Position numbers and translations under genes: made by a program. Below are positions 53,511 through 64,000 of a stretch of 64,000 bases of DNA, piece by piece; the stretch's first letter is position 1; every line of letters begins with the position of its first letter. This DNA is from Notospermus geniculatus (Eukaryota > Nemertea > Pilidiophora > Heteronemertea > Lineidae): positions 1,175 through 65,174 of the forward strand of contig NMRB01002857.1 of assembly GCA_002633025.1 (NCBI GenBank). Reading direction: 5' to 3'. The notes below the pieces were generated by a model, which worked only from the letters and a program-made list of their open reading frames with translations, ran no database searches and had not been told where the DNA came from.

Positions 53511-56043
53511 TCCCCATATGGCCACTATGAACCTTCCCAGGTTTTGGTTGAGTCGGTCAGAGTGGAGCTGGGGTACCGGTAATAGCATGATAGGCCTACT
53601 CCTGTAGATGAGCAGACCGTGTTTCATCATTTTTCACCCAGCCCAGTCGCTGCAGCAAGATCACTTCTGCTACAGCATTCAGTGCATTTATTTGCCATCC
53701 ATGGTGATATTCTTGCCTTTTACACCAGTGGCAGTGCAAGCGATCTCTTTTTGATGCTGTTTCAGACCCGTTTCTACTCCCGGTTTCCACTCCCGGTTCC
53801 ATCCCCGGGGTTCCACAGCGATACCACCTGATAATCGCCGCGTTTTGCAACCGAGGTTTTGTGGTGAGGTTTTGTTTGCGGTTTTCACAGGGTTTGTCTT
53901 TGAAGAGTCCGTGGTTTGGCCAAATATACGGTATTTTGCATTTAATTATCGCAAAGCCTGTGAAAACCGCACAGCTCACCGCATGGAAACCCGTGGGCAT
54001 TTTTGGAAGAGAAACGGAACTGCGGAAGGAGAGCGCAACACCAGCAATTACCGGGAAAACCCGACGGCGGGAATCAAGCCTCGATCCCAAGCCATTCCGT
54101 TCCTATCAACTTGGGCTTCAGTTGGCACAGTGGAGTTGGGACCTGGTGACGAGGATGGATGGGGATTTCCTTCAATGTTCTTTCATTTCCTCACCACTCA
54201 TCGACGCAAAACCGTCGGCGACGTTTTGTCCGATTTCGCCTCAAACAAATTCGTGTGGAACTGACCTAAACCACCAACAGACGATACATTTCATCGGAAA
54301 AAACAGGTGTGTTTCCTCTCCCATCTATTTTTGATACCATGGACGTTGGCGTCGAAGGTTTGTTGGCGGTTTTTTGTTCGCCAACGAATGACTGAAAGTG
54401 AAACAGTGTAGGCCTATCTGTGTGATCACTGGTGATGACATGTAGACCTGCGGGCTGCACGAGTGATAGCAGGGATTCCGCCGGGGGGGGGGGGCAAGGG
54501 GGCAGAAGCCCCCCTTTTATGATCTGATGGGGGCATGCCCCCTTAAAAATTGCTGAGCAGTGTCTTTAAATTGCCCTTATTTTTTTCATTCAAGAGATAC
54601 AACAGTTGAACAAAGATCTCTACACAGGAAGTTTTTAGCTCTGAAAGTGAAATGCTTGGAAAATGCATCTCCAGCCTTATGGGGGAAAAAAATTCTCGGA
54701 TTGTGCCCCCCCCTAAATATTTTTTTCTGGCGGAAACCTTGGATAGCCTATCTGATATTCGTGATGACGAGGTCAGTCAAGTCTTGAGTTTAGGCCTACT
54801 GCAGTTAAATTTGGAGGATTTTTTTCCTCCAAGAGTTAGGCCCTAACAAGAAGTCTAAAGCTACAAGTTCGGGCCTACCCTAGGTAGGGTGTCCCTGAGG
54901 GTCTCTGCCAGAAGTTTTTGCGAGTACCGGTACCGTACTAATTTCTTCAAAATTAGCAAAAACCTCATGAAATTAAAGAAAACAGCCCTTTTCTCTTCCT
55001 TTGAGGGTAGGCCTACTAACATACTACCCTTAAACTAGTCGGCATATAGATCTAGGCCTACCCTCTGGTGGCAAGGTTGCTCTGGCGGAAACACTGCTTA
55101 GAAGTAAACCCTCTAACCCCTGGACGACCTGGTAAATCATTCAGTTGCTCAACTGGCATGACTGGGAATAGATTCCATGAATCCTGAATTCATCTATCTA
55201 GGTCAGCACCACTTGTGTGCTCACATAGCAAATGAAGACGGCTAAAAAAGACTTCAGTAGACGAGCAGGTAATGTAGGCCTACCAATGCCGCCTCTCAAC
55301 AAAAGATTGACGGATTACAATCGTTTTCTGGAGTTGAAACAACCTCCTGTTTCCCCTAATGCTGTATCCTCCGGTCAATAGCCATGGTACTCATGCACTT
55401 AAAAATCTCACTACTGTAGGCCTATGTCTCTGTCACATCCTCTCTGAAGGCTGGCTGTCTGAGGAACTTTTCTTGCCTTTCTTGGGCAAGAGCTTTAGAA
55501 CCAGGCATAAAAACATGGGTGACTACAGCTCAGACACCTAGCTAGGCTTTTTTAGAGGGGTGCAGCGCCCCACCTTCTTTATCATCAGTCACAAAATGCT
55601 CCCTGCCCTCATTTTGAACAAGTCAATTCACCCCACCCTTATTTTGGAATACTGGAAAGTCAATTTTACCCGTCCATCATTTTGAACTACAATGTATGTC
55701 AAATGTACCCTGACCATTTTTTGTAGGCCTGGAGATAATGCAATCTACATGTACGAATGGTGCATTTTGATAGGACATTATACAAACATTGTAGATTGGT
55801 TATCTCATGCACTTGACACTCATGACATTTTTTTCAATCCTTAATGCAAGTGTAGTACCGGTATTGAATTTCTGTCGGGATGCGTAGGTCTTCACTCAAA
55901 ATGTGCCCTCTTTCAAACTTCTGCTTTGGAGTGAGTGCCCTTTTCAATCTCAAAAAGTGGCCTCTTTCAGAAAAGTGTCCTGCCCTTCTTAAATTCTAGC
56001 TAGGGGTCTGCAGCTTTTCTGCCTCCATACTTCACTAAATGAA

Positions 56044-56250
56044 AGGAGCACAGTAGGCCTACCAATGCGATCTGCAAGGGGTATTTTGACTGCCAACGTA
56101 GAGGAAGCCATCTAGTGGCAGCAATACAAACTACAAAAATCCATTGCAAAATGTATTTTGTAAATCAGGCCATTCGCTGACAACGAAGTAAGTCTCTGGG
56201 GTTGGAGAGTGGCGCCAGCTGTCAAGAAAAAGTGGTAATACCGTGGTCCT
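56044..56250. mobile_element. AGGAGCACGG-family MITE, degenerate copy 3
   Basis: Matches 11246-11435 and 32001-32204 in the interior (AGAGGAAGCCATCTAGTGGCAG), but the TTAA flanks are eroded. Confidence 0.7.
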
Positions 56251-56520
56251 TTATAAGAATTGTTCCTAAGTAAACTCAACCCCAAGGGAAATACATGTAG
56301 TTCTACCCTTCAATATATTTTTCAGTTCACTCTGAAACAAGATCGCTGTTCTCCTTGGGTTGAATAAACCCTGGGGTAGGCCTACAAACTGAGTAAAATT
56401 TTGCATCAATTTAGCGTAAAATCAGACTTTACTCTTGTTGAGAAATCAAACACATGTTGTATTGGCTATACACGGATGGGAGAGGGGGGTTACCCAACTG
56501 CCATCGGTGCTTTGAACAAT

Positions 56521-56983
56521 CATCTTCGATAATCGAAGGGCGATCTGCCCACCACTGCGTTACATCGCACATCACCCTTCGAGAAATAGACCGGTCCGCA
56601 GCGAATCCGCTGCCTCTCGAAGAGGAGGTCAATCAGAACCGGTGTTGTAAAATTTGAATCGTGGTACAAATAGTGGTAGCCGAAGACCCAATATAAAGTG
56701 CAGTATGATTGGTCGACCAGCAAAGTTGGCATTGTGCCAAGATACGCTGCGGACCGGTCTATAGAGGAAGTGCAGCGACGATTGTGACGTCACTGCCGCG
56801 ACGAGATGCCGCCATGTTGGACGTCACGTCCAACGCATTCGTAGCTTCAAAATGACGTCCAACATGGCTGACGTGCGAATTATGACGTCAACGATGACGT
56901 CACGTGAAGTTCCTCTATTTCGCGAAGGGTGATGTGTGATGTAACGCAGTGGTGACCAGATCGGCCTTCGATTATCGAAGATG
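56521..56983. mobile_element. 8-bp-TSD palindromic-family element, TSD TGAACAAT
   Basis: Starts CATCTTCGATAATCGAAGGG and ends CTTCGATTATCGAAGATG. It is flanked by TGAACAAT at 56513-56520 and 56984-56991. The centre carries a GACGTCA-rich stretch not present in 33113-33439. Confidence 0.9.
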
Positions 56984-57138
56984 TGAACAATCGGCCCTGT
57001 GCTCTAACCAGTGGTAGGCCTACAAGTGTGTCTGCACAAATGAAGGCAAGCTACTGAGGAGGCATCAGTAGCTGATCCAGTCAAGTCTGAACCAGTGTGA
57101 GATTGAGATTCATCCATGATACCAGTGAATACTGACAT

Positions 57139-57153
57139 TTTTTTTACAGAAAG
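57139..57153 (+). promoter_or_regulatory. Likely 3' splice site of a leader exon
   Basis: TTTTTTTTACAG followed by AAAGTC ~120 bp before the ATG at 57272 suggests that the acidic-protein gene has an upstream untranslated exon. Confidence 0.5.
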
Positions 57154-57271
57154 TCTGAACCAGGCAAATCTCAGTCTAAGTTGCTTTCCTGAAGATCAGC
57201 CACCTAGAAAATTAAAAATTAGGCTACATATGTGAAGCCCTAGTTGTTGGTAGGATACAAGTCCTGTTGTC

Positions 57272-60200
57272 ATGGATAGGCCTACCAGTGACAAGAAGGA
57301 GGAGCCGTGTGAAGGAAGACCTCCCGTTGACGATGAGGCAGGTACAGATGTAAGCGGTCCAAGAATTGAAGGTGCTGTTGCCATGGATACCGATGCTGTT
57401 GTCACGGATACGAGTGACAAAAAGGCCGTGCTGTCTGAAGAACCGGGTGATGATAACAGGGCCACAGATGCAAGCAGTTCAAAAACTGAAAGTGATGAAG
57501 CCAAGGATATGACATCTGTTGCCATGGATACGAATGAAGAAAAAGATGCTGACAGCGGGGGAGGAGCGGATGGAAGCAGTCCAAAAGATGAAGGTACTGG
57601 TATTACTGCGGATACAGATGCCAAAAAAGGTCTGTCCGAAGAGAAAACTGCTGATGTCAGCATGGTGGAAACTGCTGAAAAAATTAGTGATGCAAAAGGT
57701 GTAGGCGATGCTGCTATGGATACAAGTGATACTGATGTACAATCGGAAGAAAAAGTTACTGATGAGAGTAAACCAGGATTGGATGAAGGCAAACCAAAAG
57801 ATGAGGTTCAAGAGGTTACTGATGCTGCTGCAACTGGGGACGAATCTGGGCCTGGTCAGCAGGAGCCAACAGAACCTGGTACGGAGGCTGCGCCAGAAGA
57901 TGGAGAAGATACTGAGAAGAAGGGCAAAGTGAAGGTTGCATGGAGGGAAGACACTGAAGACCTCCCTCCAATTGTGGTATACTTTGGGCGGTGCCAAGAC
58001 TGTACCCTTAGGGCAACTACAAAGACGAGAAATGAGAAGACAAAAACCGATATCATTCTGTGTGGCGATTGCAGTGACCTGCATAGAGATGTTAACGTTG
58101 AGGGCGAAACCAAACTCGATGTCCACGAGGAAGTCAACCAGAAAACATCAGCCGAGTATCCCATAGAAAGACGTGTGCCGTGGGAATGCAAAAACAGGCT
58201 AAATTACACCCCTGGTGTGAGTATGGCTATTTGTGTCGTAGGTCTATTGTAGGTGAATTTGGAGGTGCACTAATGGTGCACTAGTTTTAAAGGTGCACTC
58301 ACTCTCAATAAGGTGCACCCACCATCAGTAACGTGCACCCACCATCAGTAAGATGCACCCACCTTCAGTCTTTTAAAGCCTATAGGTACATCACACTTGC
58401 GACTTGAGACAATTAGTTGCCACTGAGCTACCTGGCGACTGGGAGGATCTAGCTGGAACTGGAGGCGACTGATGAGTCGCCAGAAACGGTTTCGTTCAGT
58501 CGCTGCGATGTTTGCGGGCTTGCAACTGATCAGTGCCAGTTTTCTGAATGAAACCTCCTCTCGTCGAGTCTCAACACCCTGGGCCGACTGCCACGAAACT
58601 CCAATAGCACTAACACGGCCTAACAGAGAAATTCTGTAATGGTGAAAGTCACTGCATACCTCTCTGTTAGGCACTGTTAGTGCTATCGGAGTTTTGTGAT
58701 GGCCCACCCTGGATGTTACCTGAGTTGCTGCCAGTCGCAAGTGCGATGTAAGCAGTCAGGACATGATGACTGATTGGATCCTCCTAGTTACTGAGTTGCT
58801 GAATTTGCGATGTGCGCACAGTGCGTACATCACCCATCTTCGATCATCGAAGGCCGATCTGCTCCCCACTGCGTTACATCGCATGCGATGTAACGCAGTG
58901 GGGAGCAGATCGGCCTTCGATGATCGAAGATGACATCACCATGATCACCAACGACTGATCAGATCAGTTATTTCCAGTCGCAACTGCGATGTACGCCTGG
59001 CTTTATATACGTACAGGTCTCGGAAATGTAGTGTGAAATTTTTTAATTTGGGTCTATATCATCCACATGCACCATTTTGTCTATAACAGGTCTTTGAAAT
59101 TACATGTACCATCATTTTTTTTTCAATTGGGTACCAATACAAGGGTGGCCAGACCAGTGAATGAATGTTATTCTTCGTTCATCTAGGTTGTGGGCCATAT
59201 TCAAAAAGGGTGTTTAAGACTTAGACGCGTGTAACTTCGTAAAATGCATCGTGGAACTGTGTGCATTTAGTGAAGTTACATCTAAGCAGGGGTTTAGTTA
59301 GAGGGAGTTTGGAAGTCACGGAGGTCAAAATACTTCCGAATTTTATACTCCAGGAAGTCAAGTATTCCAAACAATTTTAAACTTCTAAATGTATTTAAGC
59401 TTATGAAGTACATTTAGACTTCCAAGAAAATCGTTCCTTGGCTAAGACCTCTGAAAAGGGCTGGAACCCAGCACAAGATTCTTGTGCTCATCGATTTTAC
59501 AAATTATTTGAGAAAATAATGTGGCAGGTGATGTTGATGTTGAAATGTGGCATTGAACTCTGGGTACCAGATTGAGGTATACCCGTACACATATCACTTT
59601 GTGGTTTATGTGAAAATGTCTATCAATTGTTAAATAAATCTTTTCAGCAAAAGAGAAAATATATCCTTGAGAAGTACATCAAACGCAAGGCATTTGACAA
59701 CTTAGATACTGATGTTGGAGAAGTACAGAAGATATTTGAATATGAGAGCGTGATTAGCGATGGCTTAGAAAAAGGACCTGGGACCATTGAGTTTTCAATT
59801 CCTGATTTTTGTCGTCCTGAAGCTATATCTGGCAACCACAAGGGAGGTGTGCCTGTGGAAGATGATGATCCTTTCAAGTGTGGTACAGCAACCAAAAGTG
59901 GTAACAATGATGAAAAAAGTGGCACAGGTGTTGATGTTGATATGGTTGATGATGGTGACAAGAGTGGTACAGTTCCTGAAGGTGACGGTGAAAAGAGTGG
60001 TACAGGCACCAAAGATGGTGGCAGTGATGAAAAAGGTGGTACAGGTGATGTTGATGTTGAAATGGTTGATGATGGTGACAAGAGTGGTACACTTACTGAA
60101 GGTGAAGATGGTGACAAGAGCGGTACACCCACTGAAGGTGGCGACAGCGATAAAAAAGTTGGTGCTGGTGTTGATGTCGAAATGGCGGATGACAGTGACA

Positions 60201-63013
60201 AGGGTGGAACACTTGCTGAAGGTGTTGTTGCTGACAAAGGTAGTGCAACAACTGAAGGCGATATTGCTGACAAAGAGAGCACAGCACCTGAAGGCCATGT
60301 TGCTGATAAGGATAGTACAACAGCTGAAGGTGTTGCTGGCAAGGATGGTACAACAGACGAAGGTGTTGCTGGCAAGGATGGTACAACCTCTGAAGATACT
60401 CCTGCTGACATGAGTGGCATGGCTACAGAAATTGATGTAGATGCTAGTGGTCTCAGCAAGATTCAGGCGACCTCTGACGGGGGTAATGATGGCAAGGTCG
60501 GCTCACCTGCTGAAATTGATGATGAAAGCAGTATGGAAGTCATTGTTAATGCCATGGCAGAAACACCAAAGGGGAGTGTGACCTTTGGAGGCAACGGCTT
60601 GGAGAAGGTGACAATTGATGCCGAAGATATTCGTTTCATTTCTTTGGCCAACAACGGCCCGACTTCCTTTTTTGTCCAGATGTCCGTCAGTCTCGGAGAG
60701 TGGCAAATCAAGAATTACTTCTTCACTTTGAAAGATGACACAAGTATGTTCCAGCTGGTTAATAATGCACGGAGGATGATGTACGTTGTGAGAGGAGAGA
60801 CGGAGAGTTCAGCTCTCATGCTCAACTATATGGAACCTATAAACCGGTGAGTCATTCTGCTCGTGTTTTTCTCATTTTTAGCTCACCCGTGAGCTTTTAT
60901 CGTGGTGCAGTGTCCGGCGGCGTCATCGTCCGTTAGCAGGGCATGTTTCGTAACCGCTGAAGCTATTGATCTGAAACTTTGTACATACATGTAGTACTCC
61001 TAGTTCAGATGACCTATGACACCAAGTTTCGGTTCAATTCAACTCTTGGCTTGGCCACCAGGTGGCTAAAACCAAAAACACAAAAATTGCAATAACTCCT
61101 GAACTAATGACTGGATCATCTCCAAATTTTCCACCTCGGTGAAAATATTCCTTTTTCAGGCTGTGTAAAATACAAGTCACCAAGAAAAAGGGCCTAAATG
61201 GTCAGTCACAGGAGGACCTATGGACCAAACAATACCTAACCACGCTTGATCCTCAGTTCATTTGGCTAAAGGCGAATTTATCTGGAATTGAAGAAGCTCT
61301 GTTGTTGGCATTCTACGATTTTGAGGATAAGGAAAAGGATGTTATTGATGAGATCAGGTTGAGGTACAAGAAGAAAGAAGCTTGGATAACAGTACATATC
61401 TTTACATCTAGTGGATATGAATACAAAATGGTAAGATAATGACCTTCAACTCTGCTTTACTTCAACTTTACTTACTTTCACCTTAGAAACCCATTATCAT
61501 TACTTGTCCTTTAATTGTATCTCCAGTATTGGACCCTTGCATTATGCGGATGTCAGGTCACACCGCGATTGCCTGCGCTGCGACGGAACAGTCGGCATTA
61601 GGCATGTCTGGTGTCGCAAGCACGGTCAGGTCACAAAAACGAAAAATGTGTACGATCATCGTGGAACAGGCAACATCTGCGTGCAGGGAATTGTAACCAT
61701 CTTCAGGTCACCTGCGACTACAGCATCGCAAAGTTCTGGCAGTCGTGAATTGTGATCATGTGAATTTTTCAAGATGGCAGCACCCATGCAGGGTATGAAA
61801 ATGCTGATCACTGATTGGTTAACTAAAATAGACCAACTTTTGGATAATCGCACGATGTCTTAACTCAAGTCAGGTCGACTGTGACTGGATCACACCCATC
61901 GGGATCATGATTCGTCGTGGCGCAGAAGTTGAGCATGTTCAACTCTTGCGATCTGTGATCTTTTTGGTCGGTGACTGATCCCGATCGTCGCAAGTGAGAC
62001 GCAACTGCAGTCATATAGTCACACCAGATCGGCGACTGATTTGTTCCACGCTGTCATGCCTGATGCAAAGTGATCTAGAAAAGTCAGCCTGCGCCTGTTC
62101 TGTGCCATCGCATGGTCGACCTTACATCCACATTAGGCATCAATCGCCAGAACTTGAATAAGAGGGTAAAACTCACAAGTGCCAAGAACTGCATTTCAAA
62201 TATGTGAGCCGCGCTGGCAAAAGCAGACGCTTGTCGCAAGTAATCATCATTGGTCATCAGTTTACCCAACTATTGTCACTTATGTCCACTACAATTGTAA
62301 ATCTGCGTCAACGTACATTTCAGCTGTTGTGTTGCTAGGTCGTTAACCCTTTCCTCAGGTTGCGACAAGCGCCTGCTTTTGCCGGAGCGGCTCACATATA
62401 GTTGAAGTAAAGGCCATAAAATTGCCTTATTGCACAAGATGTTAACAGCGTATCGAAATGTGGTGATTGTATGACAAAGTACCGGTATGCCTTCATTTTC
62501 AGGAACCCTGTGAGAGGAACAATGACAAGGACTTCCACTTGTTTAAAGCAAATTTGACAAGGACTCCATTTAATCCAAAAATTTTGAAAGGTTTGTATGA
62601 CTGCCAGGGTCGGTCGGGGTGGGACGTCACGTTCGGCATGCTTGACGTCTAGTGATGTCACATCCCTACTCCCACGTCATGATCTTGCGTTGCCAGTGAT
62701 TCCCACGCATGCGCCGTAAAAAAAAGACGTAACATTTTGCTTTCGTCTGCCACACGGGAGATTTTTCACACTTGCCAAAAAATATCAAACACGATGGATT
62801 TCTCTTTTTCTCGCCAGAAAAGCAGAAATCTTTCCAAATTTTGCTGCATACGAGAAAAAGTGCTTAGCAAAATGTCACAAATTTAGCTAGGCCTATGTAG
62901 ACAGCTCTCGTTGTTGGCATACTTTATGACTCTTGGTTTTCTTCTTTTAGATCCACCTACGTTTGTTGACAAACTGCAATACCTAATGGAAAGGCTGTAC
63001 CCTGTGAGAGAGT
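57272..63013 (+). CDS. Uncharacterised acidic repeat protein with CX2C-X19-CX2C motif
   Basis: Exons: 57272-58216, 59648-60846, 61160-61430, 62503-62590 and 62951-63013, all GT-AG with matching phases, giving at least 855 residues; more exons probably follow. The ATG at 57272 follows an in-frame TAG at 57251. Residues 1-230 are acidic and disordered, with repeated AMDT/SEEK motifs. C241, C244, C264 and C267 could bind zinc. Residues ~316-370 (KYILEKYIKRKAFDNLDTDV) look folded. Residues ~390-570 are degenerate 11-13-residue repeats of the form DGDKSGTxxEG. From ~620 on, a folded region follows (GEWQIKNYFFTLKDD; QYLTTLDPQFIWLKANLSGI; PTFVDKLQYLMERLYPVRE). No family was recognised. A nuclear or ubiquitin-pathway scaffold is conceivable, but nothing seen proves it. 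Long open frames on the opposite strand are artefacts of the acidic codon bias. Confidence 0.85.
58835..58932. mobile_element. 98-bp perfect palindrome element, TSD ACATCACC
   Basis: Two 49-bp arms starting CATCTTCGATCATCGAAGGC are exactly complementary about a GCATGC centre, with no loop. It is flanked by ACATCACC at 58827-58834 and 58933-58940. It has the same ends as 33113-33439 and 56521-56983, so it is a family member reduced to its terminal repeats. It lies in the first intron of the acidic-protein gene. Confidence 0.95.
60877..61130 (+). repeat. AGCTCAC-hairpin repeat, 5' part
   Basis: AGCTCACCCGTGAGCT, then GTTTCGTAACCGCTGAAGC and a CACCAGGTGGC core, as at 7873-8080. It lies in an intron of the acidic-protein gene and ends ~30 bp before an exon. 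Confidence 0.75.
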
Positions 63014-64000
63014 GTAAGTTTTATCCCTCTTAGGCCTGTTTTATACTGGATCCAGATTCAGCAAATATAAACAAGAACTGGTGATGAAACCACCAGTTGG
63101 AGGTGATCTCAGACCAGTCCGAGCACGGATCGGTTTGATAACACTGCTGTGTAAACCGTAACTGATCTCAGCACGGTTGCTAAATTGTGTTGTACACATG
63201 CGTGCGAATTATGAATGACGTCATTAGCGGGAATTTCTGAGTGATTTTGCATGGCTGCATCCATTTTGTTGTTGTCGTCGTGTGATATTTTTCGTTAGAT
63301 TTTTGTACCTCCGATCAACTGAGCTGACTGGAGAGCTCATGGCACCCGCCAACTGGCTCCGTTCCATTGTGCTAATGTAAACGGGGCAGATCGCCACATG
63401 AGGAAGCGGGCCGGGAACGCTCCGAACACGGATCACTTTTTCCGTGACCATTGATCATACACAAGAAAACCACTACCGATAGTGTTTGCATATAATATAA
63501 AAATTGGGTTATCAATGTTGACCTAACACATCTTCCTTGATAGAAATGTATGATGCACAAGATACTGGTCCTAAGTCAACATGCATTTAGTCATGACGTA
63601 CTCATACAACCGAATAAATTACAGTTCTAAGATCACAGAGAGGCATTGTTGCCAGGGTCCAGCTTCTCCTGTTGGTGACAGCCGGTGCCACACTGTACTG
63701 CTGACCACATAGCAGGCTGTTGATATTATTCGAGTCGAAGTCCTGAGATGGACGCTTTTGATATGATAATGTTTGAGGAGCTGGATCCCAGTGGCAAAGC
63801 CTGGTCTCTGTGACTTTACATTTTGCCGGGTATTTGTGCAGTAATTGTACAGGGTGGCCCAAAAAAATGCAACTGTGACTCATGTGCAACAATCATGAAA
63901 GCAAGGTTTGGTTGGCGCCGCCGATAAAGTATGTAGTGACTGATTCCTCGATGGCCGCTGGGCTGCCGCGGCTGTCTACTTAAAAACGATGTTTCGCAAT
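63014..64000. other. Right end: intron or 3' flank of the acidic-protein gene
   Basis: No further exon was recognised. Positions 63030-63450 look like an imperfect inverted repeat (GATCGG/GATCAC motifs; GTAAACGGGGCAGATCGCC). At ~63848 the sequence TACAGGGTGGCCCAAAAAAATG resembles the end of a TA-inserting transposon continuing past the window. Confidence 0.45.

Larger units (their letters stand above)
47378..57150. other. Intergenic region between TUFM and the acidic-protein gene; repeats
   Basis: No gene was recognised. It holds the TUFM 3' region, a 1.1-kb foldback (48343-49424), a hAT-like copy (49602-49766), twin foldbacks (49840-50275), a modular repeat broken by a GGCCCGTCGG-ended insert (50747-52030), a foldback at 52205-52445, a MULE-like element (52740-53468), a (TG)n/poly-G tract (53477-53510), loose inverted repeats (53800-54320) and elements at 56044-56250 and 56521-56983. 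Confidence 0.65.

Noticed and set aside
53596-54090. 164-codon minus-strand open frame
   Set aside because: It falls in an inverted-repeat region, with an overlapping open frame on the other strand.
59644-60459. 271-codon minus-strand open frame (and 57196-57792 minus)
   Set aside because: These are shadows of the acidic, repeat-rich coding exons on the plus strand.

Overview
This is a window of a large, intron-rich nuclear genome from an invertebrate animal. The basis is that the genes are split by long GT-AG introns, the proteins are ordinary metazoan ones, and most of the DNA is short interspersed repeats. The repeat style (many TACCGGTA, TACATGTA and TAGGCCTA palindromes, hairpin elements, tRNA-derived SINEs) suggests a marine invertebrate, perhaps a deuterostome such as an echinoderm, hemichordate or lancelet. 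The species is inference only and cannot be fixed from the sequence. The assembly has a 568-base N gap (23007-23574) and single N joins at 21131, 46716 and 50770.

Layout. 2114-10128 (+): the last eight coding exons of TBL2, a WD40 protein of the ER membrane; its N-terminal exons lie left of the window or were not found. 16346-25340 (-): a complete six-exon AIP gene (FKBP-like domain plus TPR co-chaperone, 319 residues), convergent with TBL2. 30196-47377 (+): ten exons of TUFM, mitochondrial elongation factor Tu, with all GTPase motifs; the transit-peptide exon is not identified. Within the last TUFM intron lie two minus-strand exons of an unrecognised Ser/Asp-rich protein (42122-43030) and a second copy of TUFM exons 7 and 8 (44224-46360) that cannot be spliced in frame. 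57272-63013 (+): five exons of an unrecognised acidic protein with a possible zinc-binding CX2C-X19-CX2C motif and DKxGTxxEG repeats; it may run past the window. The genes show no operon-like or pathway relation to each other.

The remaining sequence is dominated by small non-autonomous DNA transposons. Many can be delimited exactly by their target-site duplications: 8-bp (including a 98-bp element that is a perfect palindrome), 5-bp with CAGGCGCGGATCC-type ends, 9-bp MULE-like, 3-bp TWA Harbinger-like (one with its empty site present in the duplicated TUFM segment), TTAA families and TA families. Tandem arrays include a 270-bp SINE array in an AIP intron, an 89-bp array, modules repeating every ~146 bp, and a ~31-bp minisatellite that runs into a TBL2 splice acceptor.
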